Source of the DNA: an uncultured Myxococcales bacterium
GTDB lineage: Bacteria; Myxococcota_A; UBA9042
Reading direction: 5' to 3'
DNA: 32,838 bases
Assembly: GCA_903883645.1 (NCBI GenBank)
Contig: CAISBR010000145.1
Coordinates: 1 to 32,838, forward strand
Shown piece after piece: positions 16,227 to 25,600 of the stretch (its first letter is position 1; each line of letters starts with the position of its first letter). The translations under genes and the position numbers were made by a program. Under the pieces are notes generated by a model. The model worked only from the letters and a program-made list of their open reading frames with translations, had not been told where the DNA came from and searched no databases.

Positions 16227-17744
16227 ATGGACAATACCCCGATTCTTGTTGGCGTAGGGCAGTTTACCGAGCGGGTGGGCGATGCGGGCTACCAGGGCCT
16301 GTCGCCGGTCGAGCTCGCGGTACAGGCAGCGCGGCAAGCTCTGCGCGATTGTGGGGTTAGCGAGCTCGCGGTCGATGTGGTAGCCACAACCCGCACCTTT
16401 GAAGACTCGCTGCCGCAGCCCGCGCCCTTTGGCAAAACCGATAACTTTCCGCGCGCGCTGGCCCGCCACTTGGGCAGTGCCCCGGCCCAGGCCTATTGGG
16501 AGCAGATGGGGGGCAATACCCCGCAGCAACTGGTGAATCACTTCGCCGAGCGGCTCGCGCGCGGGCAGGGCACGCTGGTGCTGCTGGCGGGCGCCGAGGC
16601 GATTTCTACGGTGCGACACCTGCTGGCGACAGGGCAAAGGCGCGACTGGAACGAGAGGTTGCGCGAGCCCGTCGACGACCAGGGGTCAGCGTGGAATCGT
16701 TTGCTGACTGCGGAGTTAGCGGCGCATCGCTTGGCGAATATTCCGGCGGCGTACGCCCTGCTCGAGAATGCCCGCCGCGCCCGGCTGCAGCTGGACCGTA
16801 GCGACTACGCTTTGCAAATGGGCGAATTATTTGCTCCTTTGACCCATGTCGCCGCGGCCAATCCGTATAGTGCGACGCGGCAAACCGGCGCCACCGCGCA
16901 CCAGCTGACCACGGTGACGGAGCATAACCGCCTGATCGCCGAGCCTTATCCGCTGCACTTGGTGGCGCGCGACCAGGTCAATCAGGCCGCGGCGTTGGTC
17001 TTGACGACGGTGGCTAAGGCGCGGGCGCTGCGAATCGATCCTCGCAAGTGGCTGTATCTGAACGGCTATGCCGACCTTGTCGAGCGCGATGTGCTGGACC
17101 GGCCCGACCTGGGCGCCTATCCCGCGGGCGTGGCGGCCAGCAAAGCTGCGCTGCGTGCGGCCCACGTCACCACAGAACACGTGCAATTCTGGGATTTTTA
17201 CAGCTGTTTTCCGATTGCGGTGTCGAGCGTCGCCCAAGATGGCTTGGGCCTCGCGGCCGACAACCCGCGCGGTCTGACGGTGACGGGGGGCCTGCCGTAT
17301 TTTGGCGGTCCGGGCAACAACTACTCTATGCATGCCATTGCAACTATGGCTGAAAAGCTGCGATCCGCGCCGGGCACCTTTGGCTTTGTGGGCGCGAACG
17401 GCGGCTTTTTGTCCAAGTACTCGGTGGGGGTGTACACGACGACGCCAAAGCGGTGGCAGGCACATAACAGTGCATCTTTACAGCAGGAATTGGATGCGGT
17501 GCCAGCGCCGCCGCGCGAGTCTGCGCCCAACGGCTCCGCCACAATCGAGACGGCGACCGTGGTCTTTGCCAAAGGGCAACCCGACTACGCGGTGGCGGTG
17601 GGGCGTATGCACTCGAATCAAGGGCGGTTTGTGGCCATCGCCAGCGACAGTGCGACCGTCAGCCAGCTGCTCGCCGCCGACCCGCTGGGCCGCACCATCA
17701 GCGTGCAAGCCCAGGCGAGTCAGAATCATTTTCGCCTAGGCTAG
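16227..17744 (+). CDS. Thiolase-superfamily acetyl-CoA acetyltransferase
   Basis: A 505-residue cytoplasmic protein that begins TPILVGVGQFTERVG and matches the long, divergent thiolase subgroup annotated as acetyl-CoA acetyltransferase (PRK08257-like). Characteristic stretches are GGNTPQQLVN, the ATRQTGATAHQ region, WDFYSCFP (Cys327) and TVTGGLPYFGGPGNNYSMHAIATM. The C-terminal segment is a small beta domain. These proteins are related to thiolases and SCP2-like proteins of lipid metabolism, but their exact reaction is not settled. GGGAG lies 9 bases before the ATG. It stands alone between a divergent pseudouridine synthase and a convergent small lipoprotein gene. Confidence 0.88.
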   Translation: MDNTPILVGVGQFTERVGDAGYQGLSPVELAVQAARQALRDCGVSELAVDVVATTRTFEDSLPQPAPFGKTDNFPRALARHLGSAPAQAYWEQMGGNTPQQLVNHFAERLARGQGTLVLLAGAEAISTVRHLLATGQRRDWNERLREPVDDQGSAWNRLLTAELAAHRLANIPAAYALLENARRARLQLDRSDYALQMGELFAPLTHVAAANPYSATRQTGATAHQLTTVTEHNRLIAEPYPLHLVARDQVNQAAALVLTTVAKARALRIDPRKWLYLNGYADLVERDVLDRPDLGAYPAGVAASKAALRAAHVTTEHVQFWDFYSCFPIAVSSVAQDGLGLAADNPRGLTVTGGLPYFGGPGNNYSMHAIATMAEKLRSAPGTFGFVGANGGFLSKYSVGVYTTTPKRWQAHNSASLQQELDAVPAPPRESAPNGSATIETATVVFAKGQPDYAVAVGRMHSNQGRFVAIASDSATVSQLLAADPLGRTISVQAQASQNHFRLG

Positions 17745-17762
17745 CACCGGCCGCTGGGGTGG

Positions 17763-18182
17763 CTACTTGCGCACCAATGCCACAGTCATCTTGGGGTTAC
17801 TCTGGTTCATCACCAAGATATCCCCTTGAAATGTCAGCGTTCCTTGCTCAAGCTTGCCATCGACCTTGCTCTCGCAGACCACCTGGTAGCCGGTCTCGCT
17901 TTTGATGGTATAGGCGCGCTCTTTCTTTTGGCCGGCGCTGTCGATGGTCATCTTGCCGGGGGCAATCTCAAAAGTCGTTGTCGGCGCCAGCGCTTGCACC
18001 ACGGTCATGGCGGCCGCGCGCTTGTCTTCGGGCAGCGCCTTGATGTCCTCGAGCGCCTCCGTCTTGGCCGCGTCGATGGCCCACTTGCCCATCATGCGCT
18101 CCGACGCCTTGGGACCGCAGGCCACGGTGGCGAGCAGGGCAAAGACCAGAGCACCATGCACCAGAATCTTGTTTGTATTCAT
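17763..18182 (-). CDS. Small lipoprotein
   Basis: A 139-residue protein with a lipoprotein-type signal (GALVFALLATVAC, Cys22). The mature part is Lys/Glu/Ala-rich: an N-terminal helix-rich portion (EALEDIKALPEDKRAAA) and a C-terminal portion of beta strands (TTFEIAPGKMTIDSAG, GTLTFQGDILVMNQ). This pattern suggests a small lipocalin-like or META-like beta domain, but I recognise no family. No strong ribosome site lies before 18182. It ends 18 bases from the stop of the convergent thiolase gene. Confidence 0.75.
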   Translation of the reverse strand: MNTNKILVHGALVFALLATVACGPKASERMMGKWAIDAAKTEALEDIKALPEDKRAAAMTVVQALAPTTTFEIAPGKMTIDSAGQKKERAYTIKSETGYQVVCESKVDGKLEQGTLTFQGDILVMNQSNPKMTVALVRK

Positions 18183-18356
18183 GACTGTACTGCCTATGGC
18201 CCGAAAAATGGGCCAAGGGCCGCCAAGCAGTGCGCCCGGCAGCCGCGACATCGCACAGCAATCGCAGCCAAGCGGAGCTGTCCAAATCTGCGGCAAGCTT
18301 AACACTTATTTGCGATTTAGGTACGGATTCGCCCGCTGCGGCGCGGCGCAAGGGTC

Positions 18357-18400
18357 CGGCTCAGCGACCCGGCTCAGCGACCCGGCTCAGCGACCCGGCT
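18357..18400. repeat. 13-bp tandem repeat, about 3.4 copies
   Basis: Three exact copies of cggctcagcgacc plus a partial one lie between the small lipoprotein gene and the ABC-F gene, ending at the ABC-F stop codon (TAA, 18402-18400 on the minus strand). On the minus strand it forms the first 3' untranslated bases of the ABC-F message. No fold or function is obvious. Confidence 0.85.
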
Positions 18401-20022
18401 TAGCTGCGCAGCCCCGGCGCCTCGTGGCCCGTGCGCTGCACATACTCGGTGTAGCCGCCGCCAAAAACCTGAACGCCCTCGGGGGTTAGCTCGATCACCC
18501 GACTGCTCAGCTCGGCCAAGAAGTGCCGGTCGTGCGACACGAAAAGCATGGTGCCCTCAAACTTCTTCAGGGCGCGCACCAACATGTCTTTTGTCAGCAA
18601 ATCCAAGTGATTGGTCGGCTCGTCGAGCACCAAGAAGTTCGGCGGGTCAAACAGCATCACCGCCATCACCAGCCGAGCCTTTTCGCCACCCGACAAATAG
18701 CGCACTTTCTTGTCGATATCGTCGCCCGAGAAGCCAAAGCAACCCGCCAGCGACCGCAGACTGCCCACCGATGCCAGCGCGAAGGCGTTCTGCAGCGTCT
18801 CCCACACTGACAGCTCGGGCTGCAGCAACTCCATGGCATGTTGCGCAAAATAGCCCAGTTTCACGCTGCCACCCAGCGTCACCACGCCCCGGTCCGCCTG
18901 CACCGCCTGCGCCGCCAGCTTGAGCAGCGTCGACTTGCCCGCACCGTTTACGCCCATCACGCACCAGCGCTCGCGGCGGCGGATCAAGAAATCGAAACCA
19001 TCGTAAATCGTCTTGTTGCCATAGGCTTTGTGCACATCTTTCATCGACAAGACGTCGTCGCCCGAGCGCGGCGGCGTGCGAAACTCGAACTCGACGACTT
19101 CGCGACTTTTGGGCGGTTCGACCTTCTCGATCTTGTCGACCTTCTTCACGCGGCTCTGCACCTGCGAGGCGTGCGAGGCGCGGGCCTTGAACCGCTCGAT
19201 AAACTTCAGCTCTTTCTTTAGCATCGCCTGCTGCCGGGCAAAACGCGCCTCGGCCTGGCGGTCGCCCTCGGCGCTCTGTTTTTCGTAGAAATCGTAGTTG
19301 CCCGAGTACGAGCTTAGCTCACCGCTATCGATCTCAATGATTTTGTTCACAACCCGGTTCATAAAGGCGCGATCGTGCGACGTCATCAAGATGGCGCCCG
19401 GATAGCCCTTCAAGTAGCTCTCTAGCCAGATGATCGACTCGATATCCAAGTGGTTGGTCGGCTCGTCGAGCAGCAGCGCGTCGGGGCGCATGAGCAGAAT
19501 CCGCGCCAGGGCCACCCGCATCTTCCAGCCGCCCGACAGGCTGCCCACGTCGTTGTCCATGACATCTTGGTCAAATCCTAGGCCAGCCAAGATCTCGCGC
19601 GCACTCGCCTCGAGCCCGTAGCCCCCCAGCTCGGCAAACCGCGCCTGGGCCTCGCCAAACCGCTCCAAGATGCGGTCCAGGTCGTCCATTTGTTCGGGGT
19701 CGGCGAGCGCGTGCTCCAACTCTGTCAATTCACGGGCGATCTTTGACACCGGCCCGGCGCCGTCCATCGTCTCTTGCACCACGGTCTGACCGCTAAGCTC
19801 GCCCACATCCTGACTAAAGTAGCCAATCGTCACACCGCGGTCGACGCAGACCTGGCCCTCGTCGGGCGCTTCTTCCTTTAAGATCATGCGGAAAAGCGTG
19901 CTTTTGCCGGCGCCGTTGGGCCCCACCAGCCCCACCTTCTCGCCGCGGTTCACCACCGCCGAGGCCTCGAGGAACAGAATCTGCTTACCGTGTTGCTTGC
20001 CGATGGCGTCGAATCGAATCAT
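18400..20022 (-). CDS. ABC-F family ATPase
   Basis: A 540-residue soluble protein with two ABC ATPase domains and no membrane segments, the layout of ABC-F translation factors that act on the ribosome. The first Walker A is GPNGAGKS (34-41) with LSGGWKM and LLLDEPTNHLD. The second has GVNGAGKST, LSGGEKA and LVLDEPTNHLD. Between them is the basic, helical linker (RFARQQAMLKKELKFIERFKARAS) typical of the P-site tRNA-interaction motif. Length and the MIRFDAIGKQHG start resemble the YbiT-like branch. No target or resistance role can be read from sequence. Start at 20022 is chosen by homology; the ribosome site is weak. It is divergent from the PNGase F-like gene (99 bases). Confidence 0.94.
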   Translation of the reverse strand: MIRFDAIGKQHGKQILFLEASAVVNRGEKVGLVGPNGAGKSTLFRMILKEEAPDEGQVCVDRGVTIGYFSQDVGELSGQTVVQETMDGAGPVSKIARELTELEHALADPEQMDDLDRILERFGEAQARFAELGGYGLEASAREILAGLGFDQDVMDNDVGSLSGGWKMRVALARILLMRPDALLLDEPTNHLDIESIIWLESYLKGYPGAILMTSHDRAFMNRVVNKIIEIDSGELSSYSGNYDFYEKQSAEGDRQAEARFARQQAMLKKELKFIERFKARASHASQVQSRVKKVDKIEKVEPPKSREVVEFEFRTPPRSGDDVLSMKDVHKAYGNKTIYDGFDFLIRRRERWCVMGVNGAGKSTLLKLAAQAVQADRGVVTLGGSVKLGYFAQHAMELLQPELSVWETLQNAFALASVGSLRSLAGCFGFSGDDIDKKVRYLSGGEKARLVMAVMLFDPPNFLVLDEPTNHLDLLTKDMLVRALKKFEGTMLFVSHDRHFLAELSSRVIELTPEGVQVFGGGYTEYVQRTGHEAPGLRS

Positions 20023-20121
20023 GCGGCGCTGTATGCCACGGCCGCGCGCTCGGCACAATTCGCACAAACAACGGCTGCTGCACCCTCCCCATTCGCGGCG
20101 TGCGCCGCTACAATCGCCGGC

Positions 20122-21273
20122 ATGAAGAACTTTCTACCCACGACTTTGGTATTTTTTCTAAGCCTTGCCACGGCTTGCGGCACTTCTACAAACTCGGGAG
20201 GTGCTGGCTACGCTGCGGCGACCGACGCCGGTGATGCGGCCGCTAGCTTGGCCGACTCGGGCACCCAAGCAGATGCAACTGCCGATTCTGTTGGACCATT
20301 TGCCGACCCGGGTGCCGATGCTACGGTTACGCCCTTCGACAAACGCCCCATTTACTTTACGGGGGCCGACAACCAGCGCACGGTCGACGCGCCCGCCAGT
20401 TTTCCGACTACGGGTAGTTATGCCCAAATTATTCTGCACTTGTCGCTGGCGTGCCCGGCGGGCGGTTGCGACCCCTACGACCGGCTTGGCTCGCTGGGCC
20501 TCGTAACCAAGAAGCCGGCCGATGGGCAGGGCGATCAAGTCGTTGAACTTGCCCGCTTTATTACGCCATTTCATGTGGGCGCCAGCTGGGACCTCGATGT
20601 GACCGACCTGCGGCCGCTGCTGGTTGGTGATGCAACTTTGCGCGCATTTATCGATACTTGGGTGGGGCCGGGCAGTCCGTATGGCGATGGCTGGCTGCTG
20701 ACGACGCAGTTTGAGTTCAAGGGCGGCGTGCCAGAACACAAGCCGATCGCGGTGTTGCCCGTGTGGACGCCGCGCGGTGCCGTGTTCGGCGACCCGGCCA
20801 AGCCGCTCAGCGACTCGGTGCCGCCGCAGACGTTGCCGCTGCCGACCGGTGCCACATCGTACAAGCTGCGGGCGATCTTGACCGGCCACGGGCAGGGTAA
20901 TGCCAGCAATTGTGCCGAGTTTTGCCCCAAGACCCACACCCTTACCGCGGCTGGCGTAGCGCATACGCAGAAGCTGTGGCGTACCGATTGCGCGACCAGC
21001 GGCGCCCCTAAACAACAGGGAACGTATCAGTATTCGCGTGCGGGGTGGTGCCCCGGTGCCGATGTGGTGCCATGGCAAGTCGACGTAACGGCCGATCTTG
21101 CCGGACAAACCAGCGCCGACCTAAGCTGGAGCGTCGAAGACTGGACCAACACCTGTCGGCCCGACGCCAAGCCCTGCGGCGGTTGCACCTTGGGCACGGC
21201 GTGCGCCTACGACGGCGGTTCGCACACGGAGCCGTACTACCAAGTCTCCGCTTTGCTGATTGCATTCGAGTAG
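20122..21273 (+). CDS. PNGase F-like lipoprotein (peptide:N-glycosidase family)
   Basis: A 383-residue exported protein: signal peptide with likely lipid Cys19 (LSLATAC), an Ala/Asp/Ser linker to about residue 70, then two tandem beta domains like PNGase F (N-glycanase N- and C-terminal domains). Family-like stretches are CDPYDRLG (Asp120, where the PNGase F catalytic Asp60 would fall), FHVGASWDLDVTDLRPLL, TGHGQGNASNCAEF (254-267, with Glu266 a candidate for the second acidic residue) and AGWCPGADV. PNGase F cleaves the bond between asparagine and the first sugar of N-glycans. Activity here is inferred. The C-terminal tail has extra cysteines (PCGGCTLGTAC). It is convergent with a lectin-like lipoprotein gene, 19 bases between stops. 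Confidence 0.82.
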   Translation: MKNFLPTTLVFFLSLATACGTSTNSGGAGYAAATDAGDAAASLADSGTQADATADSVGPFADPGADATVTPFDKRPIYFTGADNQRTVDAPASFPTTGSYAQIILHLSLACPAGGCDPYDRLGSLGLVTKKPADGQGDQVVELARFITPFHVGASWDLDVTDLRPLLVGDATLRAFIDTWVGPGSPYGDGWLLTTQFEFKGGVPEHKPIAVLPVWTPRGAVFGDPAKPLSDSVPPQTLPLPTGATSYKLRAILTGHGQGNASNCAEFCPKTHTLTAAGVAHTQKLWRTDCATSGAPKQQGTYQYSRAGWCPGADVVPWQVDVTADLAGQTSADLSWSVEDWTNTCRPDAKPCGGCTLGTACAYDGGSHTEPYYQVSALLIAFE

Positions 21274-21292
21274 TTTTTTGGCATAGCGCAAT

Positions 21293-22567
21293 CTATTGCA
21301 CCAAGCACTGCTGCAGGATCTGCAGGTCGTCAAAGCGGTGGTAGTTGCTCGCCCAGCCCGTCGACCCCGAAAATCCAATATAGCCGCCGCGGAACTTGAA
21401 GTCAGGGATCGCCGCGTTAAAAAGCTCTTGGGTGTCTAGGGTTACACGCACAACGTCAAGTTTTACTTCAATGGTCACGGTGTGCCACTGCATGTCTTCG
21501 ATAGTCGGCGTGGCCGCCCAAAGCCAGTGTTTGCTCGCGTCGCCGTCAAGAGTCACCGCGATGTGGTCATCGTACGTTGGGTCCGTGTTGGGATCGCCCG
21601 TGTTGTCGAAGGTATCGATTTCTAGGTGGAAGGCCGAGATCTTGAGCGTCCCGCAACCGCCCGCCACGCCATAGCCCAGGCAGCCGCCGTTGCCGGCCTT
21701 GTCTAAAATACTTTGCAACTCAACCACATCCTTAGCGTCGATGACCGACATCGCAAAGCCGTCGGCGCCGCCGTTCATGCCGCCGCCTGTCTGAATCTTG
21801 AACGAAATCTGCACGTCACCAGGCGAAACGTGATCTACTACATTCCAAATCTTGCCGAACTTCGACTGAGCATTGCCCGTCATCTCGAGCCAGCCGCCCG
21901 GGTCCCAGTAGGCATCGCCCGAAGTTTGCCACTTGGCGCCGTCGAGCTTGGTGTCGAACGACTCGGGTTTGACCCAGGCGCACACGCCAATCGACAATCC
22001 GTCGACTGCAGAAATACCTTGCTTATTAGTAGCTTGCAGCTGAATAAAGTGCTTGCCCGCCGACAGCTTGACACCGTTCAGCTTGACCACCCCCTGCGCA
22101 TCGGGCGGCGAAGCCCCCAGCAGGCCGTCTTTGTCCGACGTCCAAGTCACCGTTAGCTCGGTTGGCAGCGCCAGCGTGTCTGAGACCATGCCTGCTAGAT
22201 CAATGACTTGCCCAAACTCAATCACGGTGCCCTTGGCTGGCGCGGTAACGGTCGCCGAGGGCTGGCCTTTGGGCGGCGCGGGCAGCTCGGGGCCCGTGTC
22301 CGCCTGGGTGTCTGTCAACACGGTATCGCCAAATTGGCTAGCCCCGTCAGTCAGTTGCGTGGCATCGGTAGCAACGCCATCTACCGCATCTAGCTTGCCG
22401 GTGTCGGCCGCGATGTCCGAGCCCGTGTCCGCAAGCGCAGCGTCGCCAACGGCCACGATGGTTGGATTGGCAGCATCGTCGGAACACGCCGCCAACAGCC
22501 CAACGCAAGCGAAGAGCCAAGCGCCGGCCCACCGCGAAAACCTACTTCTACCTGCTTGAATTGCCAT
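21293..22567 (-). CDS. L-type lectin-like lipoprotein
   Basis: A 424-residue lipoprotein: signal with LLAAC lipobox (Cys28), a long Asp/Thr/Ala linker to about residue 95, an Ig/cadherin-like beta domain (PSATVTAPAKGTVIEFGQ to HFIQLQATNKQG), and a C-terminal concanavalin/L-type lectin-like domain of about 210 residues. The lectin part has GGADGFAMSVID, LGYGVAGGCG, FHLEIDTFDN with DDHIAVTLDG (putative metal and sugar loop residues), and GGYIGFSGSTGW at the end, as in bacterial legume-lectin-like domains. It presumably binds sugars at the cell surface. GGGGG lies upstream of the ATG. It is convergent with the PNGase F-like gene and 126 bases downstream of the Cys/Gly-rich lipoprotein gene on the same strand. 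Confidence 0.82.
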   Translation of the reverse strand: MAIQAGRSRFSRWAGAWLFACVGLLAACSDDAANPTIVAVGDAALADTGSDIAADTGKLDAVDGVATDATQLTDGASQFGDTVLTDTQADTGPELPAPPKGQPSATVTAPAKGTVIEFGQVIDLAGMVSDTLALPTELTVTWTSDKDGLLGASPPDAQGVVKLNGVKLSAGKHFIQLQATNKQGISAVDGLSIGVCAWVKPESFDTKLDGAKWQTSGDAYWDPGGWLEMTGNAQSKFGKIWNVVDHVSPGDVQISFKIQTGGGMNGGADGFAMSVIDAKDVVELQSILDKAGNGGCLGYGVAGGCGTLKISAFHLEIDTFDNTGDPNTDPTYDDHIAVTLDGDASKHWLWAATPTIEDMQWHTVTIEVKLDVVRVTLDTQELFNAAIPDFKFRGGYIGFSGSTGWASNYHRFDDLQILQQCLVQ

Positions 22568-22693
22568 AAGCGCCCCCAGTTTGCCACCCAAAGCGACGCT
22601 AGCACTTCGCCGCGCGCTCGACAAGGCCGTGACAAACGCCGAACGGACCTTGGTCGGAGTGAAGTGGCAGTAAGTATCTGGTATTGTGCGATA

Positions 22694-25600
22694 TTACAGG
22701 CCAGTAGCGTCGAGCTTGCCCTGGACCGTGCCGCCAACCGCAAAGGGCGTAGACGATTGCACACGAATCCAGCCTTGCGCGCCCGCGCCGCCCTTGCCCG
22801 CATTGCCGCCGCCGCCGCCGCTGCCGCCCGACGCGCCGCCGCCTGCGCCGGTCGCCCCCATGCCACCTGAGCCAAAGACCGAGCCCGCCGAGCCGCCAAG
22901 TCCGCCTTTTGCCAGAAGACTTCCTTGGTTAACTACGCTCGTGCCGATGAGCCAGACGATGCCGCCCGCGCCGCCACCGCCGCCGCCGCCCGCGCCAGAC
23001 CGCCCTGAACCGCCGCCGCCGCCCGTTGCGGGCACGGGAGTTGTATAGATTTGCGGCGACTTGCCGTTGCCCCCTAAGGCGGACCCCGAGCCTACGCCGC
23101 CCAAGCCGCCGCCGACGTCGAGGACCGCGCCGCTCGCCACCGTGACCGAGGTGCCGCCGCAAAGGAGCAGGGCGCCACCGCCGCCGCCACCGCCACCGGG
23201 GCCGCCGGCGTAGCCAGGGGTGCCGCCATAGCCGCTGCCCTTGCTGCTTTTGCCGGCGCCGCCAAAGCCAGCAAAGCCGCCAAAACCGCCCGCCGCGCCG
23301 CCCGTTCCGCCGGCCAGTATGTTGCTATCTCCAAAGATTACGCCAGATTGTGTTGCGCCAGGTGCCGATTGGCACGTCGAGCCCGGGGTGCCGCCCGCGT
23401 TGCTGCTGTACGCCACGCCGTTGCTGGCCGCAGAGCCTGCAGCGCCACCGTCGCCGGGTGTGCCATCGGCGCTGCGCCCTCCGCCGCCGCCGCCACTGCC
23501 CCCGCAACCGCCGCCCCCGCCGCCGCCGCCACCGCCGCTACTGCCCTCGCCGCCGTCGCCGCCGCCGCCGCCGCATGAACCGGCTGGAGCGCCCCCGGGG
23601 CCGGCGGCCATGCCATTGCCAGAGGCGCAGCCGATGCCTACCACAAAGCCACCGCCGTCCCAACCGCCCGCACCGGCCAGGCCCTTGCTGCCCGGGGCGT
23701 TGGTCGCGCCAGATGTTCCAGCAATACCGCTCAGTTGCAACGTGCCTTGGATGGTGACGCTGCCCACCGCCGCGAACGCCAACGCGCGCTTGCCAGTGAC
23801 TTTGACGACCACACCGGGCAATACTTTTAATGACTTGACGTCAAAGACCAAGATCGGCGGCGCGCTGACTGGCAGGCCGGCATTGGCTTGCAGCACTTCG
23901 AATACGCCGGGCGCGCCGGGTGCGACCAGTACGGTGCCGCTCGCGTCGATGATCCCGCTGTCGGTGTCGATGGTTGTAGCCTTGTCGAGTACCAAGTCGC
24001 CGAGTATGCCCTTGGGCGCTTGGCCGACCGGGCCGCAGCTGATGGCTGGCTTGCTGCAGACGCCGCCGATGCACTGGCCCTCGGCGCAGTCGCTGTCGCC
24101 TTGGCACGGGTCGCCCACTTTGCAGAGCGGAGTTCCAGACTTGCACCCCCCTAGGCTGCAGGCGTCGCCGCTGGTGCACGGGTGGCCGTCGTCGCACGGC
24201 GCGCTGTTGTTGCTGTGGGTGCACGCGCCGGTGGTCTTGCTGCAGCCGTCGTCGGTGCACGGGTTGCTGTCATTGCAGTCCTTGCCGGCGCCCAGGGCCA
24301 CGCACGCCCCCGCTTGGCACGCGCCGGGCTTGCACGAATCGCCGCCGACCAGGCAATCCCCGTTGCTGGGCGCGGACTTGCATTGCCCCTCGCTGCACTG
24401 CTCGCTGGTGCAAGGGTTGCCGTCGTCGCACGCGGCCGCGGTAAAGCTGACCTGGCATTGGCCCGCGACACACTGCACCGCGGTGCACGGATTGCCGTCG
24501 TCGGGGCATTGGCCTGCCACACAAGTGCCTGTGCAGCCAAGGATTGCCGTGTATTTGCACGCGCCGTCGGCCATGTTGCACTTGGCGTCCATGCAGATGT
24601 CGGTGCTGGTGCAGGTTTTGGGTTTGCCGGCCGCGCACTCGCCCGACTTGCACAAGTCGCCGATAGTGCAAGGGTTATCGTCGGTGCACGGTGCGCCGTC
24701 GTCGGGGGCCTGCACGCAGCCGCTTTTGGGGTTGCAACTGTCTATAGTGCAAGGGTTTTGGTCGTCGCACGCCTTGGCTTTGCCGGGCACGCAGGTGGCG
24801 CCGTCGCAGGCATCGCCCACGGTGCACGCATTGCCGTCGGCGTCGCACGGGCCGCTGCTGGGCGTGTGGCTGCAGCCGCTGCCGGGCTTGCAAATGTCGC
24901 TCGTGCAACCGTTTTTGTCGTCGCAGGCGGCGTCGTCGGTCGTGCCGTTGCAGTCGTTGTCTAGGCCGTCGCAGACCTCGACCGCGGCGGGGGGCGCGTT
25001 GCAGCCCGTCAGGCCCGCGGTGTCGCACATGCGCACGCCGGGGCATTGGCCGATGATCTGGCCCCCCGAGTCCTTGGCCACCGACAAGCAAGTCGTAGAA
25101 AGTTTGTGTGTAATCGCGACCTTAGAGCACGGGCATAGCCCCGGTAAGCCGCCCACTTGGTCGGGCTCGCGCTGGCACTGCTTGGCTGGCTTGCCGCTGC
25201 TCGCGGTCACATCGGCACACGCATAACTGTTTGGACAGTCTATGTTTTCTGCGCACGGAATGCCGCAGAAGTGCCCGGCCGCGCCCTGGTCGATGCACAA
25301 GGCCTGGGCGGTGCCAAAACCGAGCGCCTGGCAGTCCGCGTCGGTGCTGCACGGGTCGCACAAGTGCGCGGCGCGATCGAGGCAGATGGTGATGTTGTCG
25401 CCCGAACTGCCTGTAACCATGCTGCAAGTCAGGCCATCTGGGCAGTTGCCGTTGCATAGGCGGGCGCATTGCTTGCCGTCGCGGGTCTCGATGCAGATGC
25501 CGCTGTCGCACTCTAAGTCTTTGCTGCAGGGGCACGCCGCGCCGCCGGGGCACGCGCTGGCCGCGTCGGCGTTGGCGCTGTCTAGGGGTACGACGTCTTC

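Noticed and set aside
21258..21293. Bidirectional terminator between the convergent PNGase-like and lectin genes
   Set aside because: The gattgc/gcaatc pair is only six bases with a 24-base loop; the T-run sits inside the loop rather than after the stem.
23241..25226. A 661-residue plus-strand Pro/Ala-rich protein
   Set aside because: It is the antisense frame of the Cys/Gly-rich lipoprotein; proline runs mirror glycine codons and there is no ribosome site or signal.
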